The notes beneath the pieces were generated by a model that saw only the letters and a program-made list of their open reading frames with translations, was not told the origin of the DNA and searched no databases. The translations under genes and the position numbers were made by a program. Shown here one piece after another: positions 24,401 to 32,583 of a stretch of 64,000 bases of DNA. Origin of the DNA: Erythrobacter sp047872805 (GTDB lineage: Bacteria; Pseudomonadota; Alphaproteobacteria; Sphingomonadales; Sphingomonadaceae); the NCBI RefSeq assembly GCF_047872805.1, contig NZ_JBLQUK010000013.1, forward strand, positions 1 through 64,000, in the 5' to 3' direction. Position 1 is the stretch's first letter, and each line of letters opens with the position of its first letter.

Positions 24401-24676
24401 CAAGCAACATCGGGCGCGCTCGGGCTCGGCCTTGCTGGCACGGCGCGCCTCGATTTCGGGCACATAGTTACGCAAGCCATCCCGGATGGCATGTGGATTG
24501 AAGGTGGGTAGCCGCCGCGACGTAGTGCGCGACGATTGTTCAATAGCGCCCCGCACCAATGCTGACTTTATCACCCGGTGAAAATGCGCGCGCTGGATTG
24601 GCAGATTAGCGCTTGCGATAGCGGGCCGTATCGTCTCTCTTCTGGTCAAGCAGACCATCAAGAGAGGTTTACCGCG

Positions 24677-25840
24677 ATGCACAATTTCGGCGGGATGCAG
24701 AACGAGATTTATAATGCCGGACTGCACGGCATACTGCCCGATTATCCGGTCGATTTTGCCACACTCGCAGCGCGCGCGCATGAAGCCTTGGGGCCGATGC
24801 TGACCAATTACGTCGCTGGCGGCTGCGGCGATGAACACACGCAGGACACCAATGCATCCGCGTTTCGCCATTGGGGCATGGTGCCGCGGATGATGGTCGA
24901 TTGCACCACGCGCGACCTGTCGATCGATCTGTTCGGCATGCATCTTCCCACGCCCTTGTTCATGGCCCCGATTGGCCTCAATGGTGAAGCCTCGCAAGAC
25001 CGCCACGGGGACATGGCCGCCGCCCGTGCCTCCGCGATGACGGGCGTTCCCTTCTGCGCGTCCACCTTGTCCAACGATCCGCTGGAGGATGTGTTCGCAG
25101 CGACGGGCGACACGCCGGCGTTCTTTCAGCTTTACACCCCGCGCAACCGGGAGCTTGCGACCAGCCTGATCAAACGGGCCGAAGCCGCCGGTTACAAAGC
25201 GATTGTCGTCACGCTCGACACCTGGCTCACCGGATGGCGTCCGCGCGATCTCAATGCGTCCAATTTTCCGCAATTGCGCGGCAAAGTGATGCAAAACTAT
25301 TTCTCCGATCCGGTCTTTCGTTCGCTCTTGGCCAAGCCGCCTGAGGAAGACCCGCGTGCGGCGATCATGCTGTTCGCGGCGATCTTTGGTCAGGTGCTGA
25401 CCTGGGACGATGTGGCGTGGTTCAAATCGGTCACCGACCTGCCGATCGTGCTCAAAGGGATTTGCCACGGCGATGATGCGCGCCGCGCGGCGGATCATGG
25501 GGCGGATGCGGTGTATTGCTCCAACCACGGCGGGCGTCAGGCCAATGGCGGAATTGCAACGATCGATCTCCTTGATGAAGTGGTTAAGGCGAGCGGCGAT
25601 CTGCCGGTTTTGTTTGACAGCGGGGTCCGGTCGGGAACCGATGCGGTCAAGGCGCTGGCGATGGGGGCCACCGCGGTCGGGATTGGTCGCCCCTACACTT
25701 ACGGCCTGGCGATTGGCGGAGCAGAAGGGGCGGCGTGGGTGCTGCGCTCCATTCTGGCGGAGGCCGATTTGCTGATGGCGGTCAACGGCTATCCAACATT
25801 GGCCGATGTTCGCAAAGCGGGCGTGCGCCGCACCGATTGA
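24677..25840 (+). CDS. FMN-dependent alpha-hydroxy-acid oxidase, lactate 2-monooxygenase-like
   Basis: A 387-residue flavoenzyme of the lactate/glycolate oxidase superfamily. It oxidises a 2-hydroxy acid with FMN; its closest resemblance is to lactate 2-monooxygenase, which has the longer lid segment seen here (LDTWLTGWRPRDLNASNFPQ). The active-site motif VYCSNHGGRQ carries the catalytic histidine and the FMN phosphate site is PVLFDSGVRSGTDAVKALAMGATAVGIGRPY. ATG 24677 matches the usual N-terminus (HNFGGMQNEIY) and has AGAGG upstream. It stands alone. Lactate oxidation is likely but the exact substrate cannot be read from sequence. Confidence 0.88.
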   Translation: MHNFGGMQNEIYNAGLHGILPDYPVDFATLAARAHEALGPMLTNYVAGGCGDEHTQDTNASAFRHWGMVPRMMVDCTTRDLSIDLFGMHLPTPLFMAPIGLNGEASQDRHGDMAAARASAMTGVPFCASTLSNDPLEDVFAATGDTPAFFQLYTPRNRELATSLIKRAEAAGYKAIVVTLDTWLTGWRPRDLNASNFPQLRGKVMQNYFSDPVFRSLLAKPPEEDPRAAIMLFAAIFGQVLTWDDVAWFKSVTDLPIVLKGICHGDDARRAADHGADAVYCSNHGGRQANGGIATIDLLDEVVKASGDLPVLFDSGVRSGTDAVKALAMGATAVGIGRPYTYGLAIGGAEGAAWVLRSILAEADLLMAVNGYPTLADVRKAGVRRTD

Positions 25841-25934
25841 AAAAATTTGCCAATCGGTCAGATTTGGACTCAGTTTTCCACAGGTTAAATGTTAGTTACC
25901 CCGGATAACGAATCGCGAATCGGGGACGCGACGC

Positions 25935-26096
25935 ATGGAACGACCGACAATTATCTCATCCGGACCGGATGCAATGGGCCGCACCGTTTGCTTTGGTGAC
26001 GAAAGCTCGCGCCGGGCGCGTTATGGTCGGATCCGCCCGATGCCTGAAAAAAGCTCCCTCTTGCGCGTTTTTTCACGGTTCATTCCGTTTCGTTGA
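25935..26096 (+). CDS. possible 53-residue small basic protein
   Basis: An ATG with GGGGAC ten bases upstream opens a 53-residue frame (ending RVFSRFIPFR) between the lactate oxidase-like gene and the convergent aldehyde dehydrogenase gene. The sequence is rich in arginine and serine and contains GRTVCFGDESSRRARYGRIR. No known domain is visible. It is otherwise the only coding-like stretch in the 307-bp gap 25841-26147. It could be a real small protein or chance. Confidence 0.4.
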   Translation: MERPTIISSGPDAMGRTVCFGDESSRRARYGRIRPMPEKSSLLRVFSRFIPFR

Positions 26097-26147
26097 ACCA
26101 GCCGGCCCTCTCGGCCTGCGCTTGTTCCTGACCTGAGAAACGCCGCG

Positions 26148-27599
26148 TCACGGCGCGGCCTTGGCGACTGTGACCAGCTTGGTTTCGGTGTAGCCAAGAT
26201 ACCCCTCGACCCCGCTTTCCGATCCGAACCCGCTGTCGCCGGTGCCGCCAAACGGAGTTTCGGGCGATCCCACGGCGAAGTGATTGATCGCCACCATCCC
26301 GGCGCGCAGCGACCGTCCCAGATAATGGCTTTCATCAAGGCTCGCGGTAAAGGCGTAGGCAGCAAGACCATAGCGCAGCGAATTGGCGATACGCACGGCC
26401 TCTGCAATATCGTCATAGGGAACGATCCCGGCGACCGGGCCAAAGGGCTCCTCTGTCATAAGCCGGCTGCTGAGGGTCGGCGCGGCGATCACTGTCGGCT
26501 GAAAGAAATGCCCCGGTCCGGCTATCGCTGATCCGCCAGTAACGACCTCGCCTGCGCCGCCGCCCATGCTCTCCATCAGGCTCTGCATCGCCGCGACCCG
26601 GCCGCCATGCGCCAGCGGGCCCATGCCAACGCTGTCATCGGCGCTGGCATCGCCGACCACAATGTCCTGCGAGCGCCGGGCAAATTCGCCGACGAATTTG
26701 TCGTAAATTCCGCGAGCCACCAGGAACCGCGTGGGGGAGACGCAAACCTGACCGGCGTTGCGAAACTTGGTCGCCACACAGGCCGCGACGGTCCTTTCGA
26801 AATCGGCGCTTTCGCCAATCACGACCGGCGCGTGGCCGCCCAATTCGGGGGTGAAGCGCTTCATATACTGCGCCGCCAGCGCGCCGAGTTGCTTGCCCAC
26901 CGCGGTCGATCCGGTGAAGCTGACCTTGCGCGTTATCGGCGAAGTGACGAGATGTTCTGAAATCATCGCCGGATCGCCGAACACCAGATTGATGACGCCC
27001 GCTGGCACCCCGCCATCGACGAAACATTCGGTTAGCATTTGCACACAGCCCGGCGTCGATTCGGCGGGCTTGAGGATCACCGAACACCCCGCCGCCAGCG
27101 CACCGCCGAGTTTCTTGGCCGACAGGTTGATCGGGAAATTCCACGGGGTGAGCAGCACCGCAGGACCCACCGGTTCCTGCGTTACGCGCTGTTCGAGCAG
27201 GTCCGCCGAACGCACCGGGACCAGCCGCCCGCCCTGCCGCTTCGCTTCTTCGGCGAGAAAGTCGATGATGTCGGCGGCGCTGGCCGTTTCGCCAAGCGCC
27301 TGCGCATGGGGCTTGCCCATTTCCAGCGTCACGATCCGGGCAATCGTGGGGGCGCGTTCGCGCAGCAGATCAGCGGCCCGGCGCAGCGCGCGATAGCGTT
27401 CGATGCCGGGCGTGTTGCTCCATAGGGTAAATCCAGCATCCGCCGCGACCAGAGCGACATCGAGTTGTTCTTTCGATGCTTTTGGACAGTGGCCCAGCAC
27501 GGTTTCATTGGCAGGGTTCACCACCGCCATCTGGCCATCGCCGCCATCGCCAACCCATTCGCCGCCGATGAACATTCTGAGAGTGGGATATTGGGTCAT
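26148..27599 (-). CDS. NAD(P)-dependent aldehyde dehydrogenase, succinate-semialdehyde type
   Basis: A cytosolic 483-residue aldehyde dehydrogenase. The cofactor segment PVGPAVLLTPWNFPINLSAKKLGGALAAGC, the general-base glutamate in FTPELGGHAPVVI and the catalytic cysteine in FRNAGQVCVSPTRF are all present. Length and the N-terminus (FIGGEWV) fit the GabD/succinate-semialdehyde group, which oxidises succinate semialdehyde to succinate; other semialdehydes are possible. It is transcribed away from alanine dehydrogenase, with which it shares a 297-bp control region rich in inverted repeats. No gabT transaminase is nearby. Confidence 0.88.
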   Translation of the reverse strand: MTQYPTLRMFIGGEWVGDGGDGQMAVVNPANETVLGHCPKASKEQLDVALVAADAGFTLWSNTPGIERYRALRRAADLLRERAPTIARIVTLEMGKPHAQALGETASAADIIDFLAEEAKRQGGRLVPVRSADLLEQRVTQEPVGPAVLLTPWNFPINLSAKKLGGALAAGCSVILKPAESTPGCVQMLTECFVDGGVPAGVINLVFGDPAMISEHLVTSPITRKVSFTGSTAVGKQLGALAAQYMKRFTPELGGHAPVVIGESADFERTVAACVATKFRNAGQVCVSPTRFLVARGIYDKFVGEFARRSQDIVVGDASADDSVGMGPLAHGGRVAAMQSLMESMGGGAGEVVTGGSAIAGPGHFFQPTVIAAPTLSSRLMTEEPFGPVAGIVPYDDIAEAVRIANSLRYGLAAYAFTASLDESHYLGRSLRAGMVAINHFAVGSPETPFGGTGDSGFGSESGVEGYLGYTETKLVTVAKAAP

Positions 27600-27896
27600 G
27601 CAGGGCCTCCGGGGTGGTTGACGCTTGACACATCTGACAGGGTGTCAACCGGGTTTTTTGCCTGTTTATTGTTCAATAACAGTTGGATGAGCGGCAAAGA
27701 GCAGCTTGACACTTCTCCAACAGGTTTCGCGTTCCCATTGATCAACATATCCATCTCCCTTGCATAGATATAGGGGTGTAGGAAAGCCGCGCGTGGGAAT
27801 TTGGCGGGCGGCATGCGTGGATATGCTTGCGCGCGATTGAAATTTTGTTACGCATTAATTTGCACAATACCTTCCCCCATGTGGCAGGAGAATATC
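27600..27896. promoter_or_regulatory. divergent control region between aldehyde and alanine dehydrogenases
   Basis: The region holds an inverted repeat TTGACAC-N10-GTGTCAA (27625-27631 and 27642-27648), a palindrome TTATTGTTCAATAA (27666-27679), and a further direct copy of GCTTGACAC at 27704-27712. Repeated TTGACAC half-sites near the leftward start suggest an operator for the aldehyde dehydrogenase gene. A good AGGAG site (27886-27890) precedes alanine dehydrogenase. No gene is seen. Confidence 0.5.
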
Positions 27897-28979
27897 ATGC
27901 TCGTCGGTGTCCCCAAGGAAATCAAGAATCACGAATATCGCGTCGGCCTTACTCCAGAGGCGGTGCGCGAATATGTCACCAATGGTCACGCGGTCATCGT
28001 GCAAAGCGGGGCGGGGCTGGGCATCAGCAAGACCGACGATGATTACCGCGCCATCGGGGCGGAGATCGTTGACAGCGCCGAGGAAGTCTTTGCCCGCGCC
28101 GAAATGGTGGTGAAGGTCAAGGAACCGCAGCCGAACGAATGGGTGCAATTGCGCGAAGGGCAGATCCTGTTCACCTATCTCCACCTCGCCCCCGATCCCG
28201 ATCAGGCGCGTGGATTGATGGCAAGCGGTGTCTCAGCGGTTGCTTATGAAACCGTGACCGATGCCGGTGGCGGTTTGCCGTTGCTTGCCCCGATGAGCGA
28301 GGTCGCGGGCCGTCTGTCGATTGAGGCCAGCGCCCATTCGAGCCACAAGAACAACGGCGGGCGCGGCATATTGATGGGCGGAGTGCCCGGCGTGCTCCCG
28401 GCCAAGGTCGTGGTGATTGGCGGCGGCGTGGTCGGCACACAGGCCGCGCGCATGGCGGTGGGGCTGGGCGCGAATGTCGAGATTCTCGACCGTTCGCTGC
28501 CGCGAATCCGTCAGCTGGACGACATGTTTCAAGGGCGCGCCACCACCCGCTATTCCAACGCCGGGACAATCGAAAACGCCATTACCCAGGCCGATGTGGT
28601 GATCGGCGCGGTGCTGGTCCCCGGCGCGAGCGCGCCGCGGCTGGTGTCGCGTGACATGCTGAGTCTGATGAAACATCGCGCGGTGCTGGTTGATGTCGCA
28701 ATCGATCAGGGCGGGTGCTTTGAAACGTCAAAGCCAACGACGCATGAGGACCCGACCTATATCGTTGACGACATAATCCATTACTGCGTGGCCAATATGC
28801 CCGGCGCGGTTCCGCATACGTCAAGCTATGCGCTGGGCAATGCGACGCTGCCGTTCGGCCTAGCGCTGGCCCGCCACGGTATCGAAGCGTGCGAGCGCGA
28901 CCCGCACCTCGCGCCCGGCCTGAATGTGCATCAGGGCAAGATCGTAAATGCAGCAGTGGCGGAGAGTCTGGGGTTTTAA
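27897..28979 (+). CDS. ald: alanine dehydrogenase
   Basis: Cytosolic NAD-linked enzyme that interconverts L-alanine and pyruvate plus ammonia. The 360-residue protein has the family N-terminus (LVGVPKEIKNHEYRVGLTPEAV), the substrate lysine in VVKVKEPQPNEW and catalytic His in YLHLAPDPDQA, the Rossmann loop VVVIGGGVVGTQAARMA, and the C-terminal VANMPGAVPHTSSYALGNATLPF. ATG 27897 with AGGAG upstream gives the standard start. Its stop overlaps the end of the convergent fumarylacetoacetase gene by four bases. Kynureninase releases alanine, so it could feed this enzyme, but the genes are far apart. Confidence 0.96.
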   Translation: MLVGVPKEIKNHEYRVGLTPEAVREYVTNGHAVIVQSGAGLGISKTDDDYRAIGAEIVDSAEEVFARAEMVVKVKEPQPNEWVQLREGQILFTYLHLAPDPDQARGLMASGVSAVAYETVTDAGGGLPLLAPMSEVAGRLSIEASAHSSHKNNGGRGILMGGVPGVLPAKVVVIGGGVVGTQAARMAVGLGANVEILDRSLPRIRQLDDMFQGRATTRYSNAGTIENAITQADVVIGAVLVPGASAPRLVSRDMLSLMKHRAVLVDVAIDQGGCFETSKPTTHEDPTYIVDDIIHYCVANMPGAVPHTSSYALGNATLPFGLALARHGIEACERDPHLAPGLNVHQGKIVNAAVAESLGF

Positions 28980-29986
28980 GCCGCCACCACTTCCTGTTCG
29001 ATCGCGCCAAAGATCGAATGGTTGTCGGCGTCGCGCATCTCCACCTTTACCGTGTCGCCGGCTGACATGAAGGGGGTGGAAGGTTTGCCGTCTCTGATTG
29101 TCTCGATCATGCGAATTTCGGCGATGCAGGAATAGCCAAGCCCGCCCTCGGCGACTGGCTGGCCGGGTCCGCCATCGGCACCCTTGTTGCTGACCGTGCC
29201 TGATCCGATGATCGAACCGGCGCTCAGGTTGCGCGTCTTGGCCGCATGCGCCACCAATTGCGCCATGGTGAAGGTTGCATCCTTGCCCGCATTGGCGCGC
29301 CCAAACGGCGCTCCGTTGTAATCCACCATCAACGGCAGGTGGATAAGGGAGCCGTTCCACGCATCGCCCAATTCGTCCGGTGTGACCGCTACCGGAGAAA
29401 AGGCGCTGGCGGGCTTGGACTGGAAGAAGCCGAAACCCTTGGCCAGTTCGCCGGGGATCAACCCGCGCAGGGATACGTCATTGACCAGCATTATCAGCTT
29501 GATGTGGCCGGCGGCATCTTCGGCGCTGACGCCCATCGGCACGTCATCGATGATGATCGCAATCTCGCCCTCCATGTCGCATCCCCATGCGGGGTCGACC
29601 AGCGGGATCGGGCTGCGCGGCGACAAGAAGCCGTCGCTGCCGCCCTGATACATCAACGGATCGTGATAAAAGCTGTCGGGAACTTCGGCATCGCGCGCTT
29701 TGCGCACCAGTTCGACGTGGTTGATATAGGCGCTGCCGTCGGCCCATTGGTATGCGCGCGGGAGCGGGGAATGGGCCTGACGTTCGTGAAACCGCTCGCA
29801 CGGGACCGCTTCGTGTTCGACATCGCGCGCCAGCACTTCCAATTCGGGGGCAACGCGCGCCCAATTGTCGAGCGCGGCCTGCATCGTGGGCGCGATATAG
29901 CCCGCCGCGCAGCAGCGCGTGAGGTCTTTGGACACGACCACCAATCTGCCGTCGCGGGTGCCATCGTTGAGCGTTGCGAGTTTCAT
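28976..29986 (-). CDS. fumarylacetoacetate hydrolase
   Basis: A 336-residue enzyme of the FAH family, which cleaves fumarylacetoacetate to fumarate and acetoacetate at the end of tyrosine/homogentisate breakdown. Visible are the metal-site residues in WGCDMEGEIAIIIDD, the basic segment ELAKGFGFFQSKPASAFSP, and the closing SIIGSGTVSNKG. ATG 29986 follows GGAGA and overlaps the stop of maiA (ATGA), so the two form an operon maiA-fah that performs two successive steps. The upstream enzymes (homogentisate dioxygenase, 4-hydroxyphenylpyruvate dioxygenase) are not in the window. Confidence 0.92.
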   Translation of the reverse strand: MKLATLNDGTRDGRLVVVSKDLTRCCAAGYIAPTMQAALDNWARVAPELEVLARDVEHEAVPCERFHERQAHSPLPRAYQWADGSAYINHVELVRKARDAEVPDSFYHDPLMYQGGSDGFLSPRSPIPLVDPAWGCDMEGEIAIIIDDVPMGVSAEDAAGHIKLIMLVNDVSLRGLIPGELAKGFGFFQSKPASAFSPVAVTPDELGDAWNGSLIHLPLMVDYNGAPFGRANAGKDATFTMAQLVAHAAKTRNLSAGSIIGSGTVSNKGADGGPGQPVAEGGLGYSCIAEIRMIETIRDGKPSTPFMSAGDTVKVEMRDADNHSIFGAIEQEVVAA

Positions 29987-30627
29987 GTGTTTCTCTCCGG
30001 AGAGTCGATCTGTTTGTCGGGATGGGCACGCTGAAAGGCGGGCAGGGCAAGGCACGCCGCCTCGATCCGGGTGATGCGCGGATGCAGCGTCAGATCGTAA
30101 TGAAACCGCCGCGCGTTGTGCACCTGCGGGATCAGCACGCATTCGAAAATGCCCGGCGCATCAAACAGGAAACTGCCGGTGTTCAGCTGCTTCAGCCGCG
30201 CCTCCACCGGATCAAGCGTGCGTTTGAGCCAGCGCCGATACCAGGTGTCTATCACGGCCTGCGAGTGGCCCAATGGGTCTTTCAGATATTTGAGCACAGC
30301 AAGATTGAGCGGGGCGTGGAGTTCGGTGGCGATGGCGTAGGTCAACTCGCGCGCGGTGTAACGGTCCTCCACGTCAGCAGGCAGCAGCGGGCGTTCGGGA
30401 TAGGCTTCATCCAGCCATTCGATCATCGCCATCGATTGCGCACGGTCGCGGCCCTTGGCCTCCAGCATCGGCACTGATCCGAATGGATTGCGGCTGATAT
30501 AGGCCGGGTCTTTCTGCCCGTCTTCGAGCAGATTGACCGGCACATTCTCATATTCGAGGCGCTTAAGCTCAAGCGCGATGCGCAGGCGGTAACTCGTCGA
30601 ACTGCGGTAATATCCATGCAGTTTCAT
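29983..30627 (-). CDS. maiA: maleylacetoacetate isomerase (zeta-class GST)
   Basis: A 214-residue glutathione transferase that isomerises maleylacetoacetate to fumarylacetoacetate. The zeta-class signature near the N-terminus reads YRSSTSYRLRIAL; the position often held by cysteine in the SSC motif is threonine here, a known kind of variation in bacterial members. NPFGSVPMLE, SMAMIEWLDE and the C-terminal helical domain are typical. It is the first gene of maiA-fah. Maleylpyruvate isomerase of gentisate pathways is an alternative, but the FAH partner favours tyrosine catabolism. Confidence 0.9.
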   Translation of the reverse strand: MKLHGYYRSSTSYRLRIALELKRLEYENVPVNLLEDGQKDPAYISRNPFGSVPMLEAKGRDRAQSMAMIEWLDEAYPERPLLPADVEDRYTARELTYAIATELHAPLNLAVLKYLKDPLGHSQAVIDTWYRRWLKRTLDPVEARLKQLNTGSFLFDAPGIFECVLIPQVHNARRFHYDLTLHPRITRIEAACLALPAFQRAHPDKQIDSPERNT

Positions 30628-30640
30628 CAATGATGCCCCA

Positions 30641-31855
30641 TTAAAACGCCGCGATCCCGGTTATTCCGCGCCCCAGAATCAGCGCGTGCACATCATGCGT
30701 GCCTTCGTAAGTGTTGACCGTTTCAAGGTTCACCGCGTGGCGGATCACCTGATACTCTTCGGAAATACCGTTGCCGCCGTGCATGTCGCGCGCGGCGCGG
30801 GCGATGTCCAAAGCCTTGCCGACATTGTTGCGCTTGACGATGGAGATCATGTCGGGCGCGAACCGCCCTTCGTCCATCAGCCGCCCGATGCGCAAGCTCG
30901 CTTGCAGCCCCAACGCAATGTCGGTCAGCATGTCGGCGAGTTTCTTCTGGTACAGCTGCGTCCCGGCCAGCGGGCGGCCAAACTGCTTGCGGTCAAGCCC
31001 ATATTGCCGCGCGGCGTGGAGGCAGAATTCTGCCGCGCCCATCGCGCCCCAGCTGATCCCGTAACGCGCGCGGTTGAGGCAGCCGAACGGCCCCTTCAGT
31101 CCCTGAACATTGGGCAGCAGCGCGTCGGCCGGCAGTTTCACATCGTCCATCACGATCATGCCGGTGGTGGAGGCACGCAAGGAAATCTTGCCTTCGATCT
31201 TGGGCGCGGAGAGACCAGCCATTCCTTTTTCAAGGACAAAGCCGCGAATGCCGCCGCCGTGCTCCTCGCTCTTGGCCCAGACCACAAAGACATCGGCAAA
31301 GGGAGAGTTGGAAATCCACGTCTTGCTGCCTGAGATCACGTAACCGTCGCCGTCCTTTTTGGCGTAGGTTTTCATCCCCGCCGGGTCCGATCCGGCATCG
31401 GGTTCGGTCAGGCCGAAACAGCCGATGAGTTCGCCCGAAGCCAGGCCGGGGAGGTATTTGCGCCGCTGTTCTTCTGAACCATAGGCATAGATCGGGTGCA
31501 TCACGAGGCTCGATTGCACGCTCGCCATGGAACGGTATCCGCTGTCCACCCGCTCTATCTCGCGCGCGATCAGACCATAGGCGACATAGCCCGCATCGGC
31601 GCCGCCATAGGTTTCGGGAATGGTCGCGCCCAGCAATCCGGCGCGGCCCATCAGCGGGAAGATTTCGGGGGCGGAAACCTCATTGCGGAACGCTTCGATC
31701 ACGCGCGGTTGCAGCTCGCTTTGCGCAAAGCCATGCGCGGCGTCGCGGATCATCCGTTCGTCTTCGGTCAGTTGGCTTTCTAGGTCGAGCGGGTCTTCCC
31801 AATTGAACGGGATGATCCCTTTGTTGGCGAGGTCCGGGCTGGCGGGGGCGTGCAC
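30641..31855 (-). CDS. gcdH: glutaryl-CoA dehydrogenase
   Basis: A 404-residue acyl-CoA dehydrogenase that oxidises and decarboxylates glutaryl-CoA to crotonyl-CoA with FAD, in lysine and tryptophan-type catabolism. FAD-binding CFGLTEPDAGSDP and YVISGSKTWISNSP, arginine-containing IGLRASTTG-like segment, and the catalytic glutamate in VNTYEGTHDVHALILGRGITG are present; the last motif is specific for glutaryl-CoA members. It lies 13 bases upstream of maiA, so it may be the first gene of a gcdH-maiA-fah catabolic unit. Confidence 0.93.
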   Translation of the reverse strand: MHAPASPDLANKGIIPFNWEDPLDLESQLTEDERMIRDAAHGFAQSELQPRVIEAFRNEVSAPEIFPLMGRAGLLGATIPETYGGADAGYVAYGLIAREIERVDSGYRSMASVQSSLVMHPIYAYGSEEQRRKYLPGLASGELIGCFGLTEPDAGSDPAGMKTYAKKDGDGYVISGSKTWISNSPFADVFVVWAKSEEHGGGIRGFVLEKGMAGLSAPKIEGKISLRASTTGMIVMDDVKLPADALLPNVQGLKGPFGCLNRARYGISWGAMGAAEFCLHAARQYGLDRKQFGRPLAGTQLYQKKLADMLTDIALGLQASLRIGRLMDEGRFAPDMISIVKRNNVGKALDIARAARDMHGGNGISEEYQVIRHAVNLETVNTYEGTHDVHALILGRGITGIAAF

Positions 31856-31877
31856 TGCTTGCTCCTGAAACTGAACT

Positions 31878-31903
31878 GTCCGCCTGCTTTCGCAGGCTTG
31901 GAC
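31878..31903 (-). other. GAAA-loop hairpin between two leftward genes
   Basis: On the minus strand GCCTGC-GAAA-GCAGGC forms a six-base stem with a tetraloop, extended by GTCC/GGAC with a two-base bulge. No T run follows, so it is either a weak terminator of the HhH gene or a leader structure of gcdH. A related GAAA-loop hairpin (CAGGC-GAAA-GCCTG) occurs at 59843-59856, which suggests a small dispersed element. Confidence 0.4.
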
Positions 31904-31948
31904 AAATCCCGCAAGACCAGCCGCATCCAGCCCGCTCCGCCGGAACCT

Positions 31949-32482
31949 TTACTTAGTGGAGCCGAACTTGGCGGCAAACCCGGCTTCGTCGCCTGCGCTC
32001 AGCAGTTTGGCCTGCTCGGTCCATTGATCGCGGGTGATCCGCCCGGCAAAGCGGCCCAGCACCGCGTCAACCCGTTCGATGTCGGCGGCATCCCACGCGG
32101 CAATCTGGACAAAGCTGGTGATGCCCTGTTCGTTCAGCAGCGTGGCCAGTTTGGGACCGACGCCCTTGATCCGGCGCAGATCGTCCGGCGTATTGGATGC
32201 TAGGGTTGCAGTTGGGGCTGGGGCTGTAGTTGGGGCTGGGGGCGGTGCCGGAATCGGAGCAGCGGGCGCAGCGCTGTCCGTTGCGGTGGCGACCGGCGCA
32301 TCGATCAGCGCCTGATTGCGCGCCGCGCGCGCTGCGCCTTCGTCGAGCACATCCTTGCGCACACTGCCATCGCCCACCACCCGCGTCTTGCGATTGGCGC
32401 GCATCAAGAACCAGATAGCGAGGATTACAAGGACAACGCCGAGCGCGATCAGAACGCCAGCCTGAAGGGTTTGCGGGGACAT
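31949..32482 (-). CDS. membrane-anchored helix-hairpin-helix protein
   Basis: A 177-residue protein with one N-terminal membrane helix (AGVLIALGVVLVILAIWFLM), a basic stretch, a long Ala/Pro/Thr linker (about 65-95) and a C-terminal helix-hairpin-helix domain (DDLRRIKGVGPKLATLLNEQGITSFVQIAAW). The HhH part resembles domains found appended to NADH-dehydrogenase or 50S L21-like proteins and DUF4332-type helices. DNA binding is not required of such a domain and seems unlikely at the membrane. Function unknown; it may be the first gene of the unit leading to gcdH. Confidence 0.82.
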   Translation of the reverse strand: MSPQTLQAGVLIALGVVLVILAIWFLMRANRKTRVVGDGSVRKDVLDEGAARAARNQALIDAPVATATDSAAPAAPIPAPPPAPTTAPAPTATLASNTPDDLRRIKGVGPKLATLLNEQGITSFVQIAAWDAADIERVDAVLGRFAGRITRDQWTEQAKLLSAGDEAGFAAKFGSTK

Positions 32483-32583
32483 GGGGAAAGGCTCCTGCGG
32501 AATCGAAAACGGGGGCGATCCTTAGCAGGACCGCTCCCCATTTCCCAAGCATTCAAATGTTACCTTATGGCGGCGCGGGACCC

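Noticed and set aside
23687..25528. Very long open frame on the minus strand (613 codons) across the exported-protein and lactate-oxidase-like genes
   Set aside because: It is antisense to two well-supported genes and reads as low-complexity Arg/His/Gly sequence without domains. Its part in the 276-bp gap 24401-24676 (around VPEIEARRASKAEPERAR) looks slightly protein-like but has no start, no ribosome-binding site and no family I can name.
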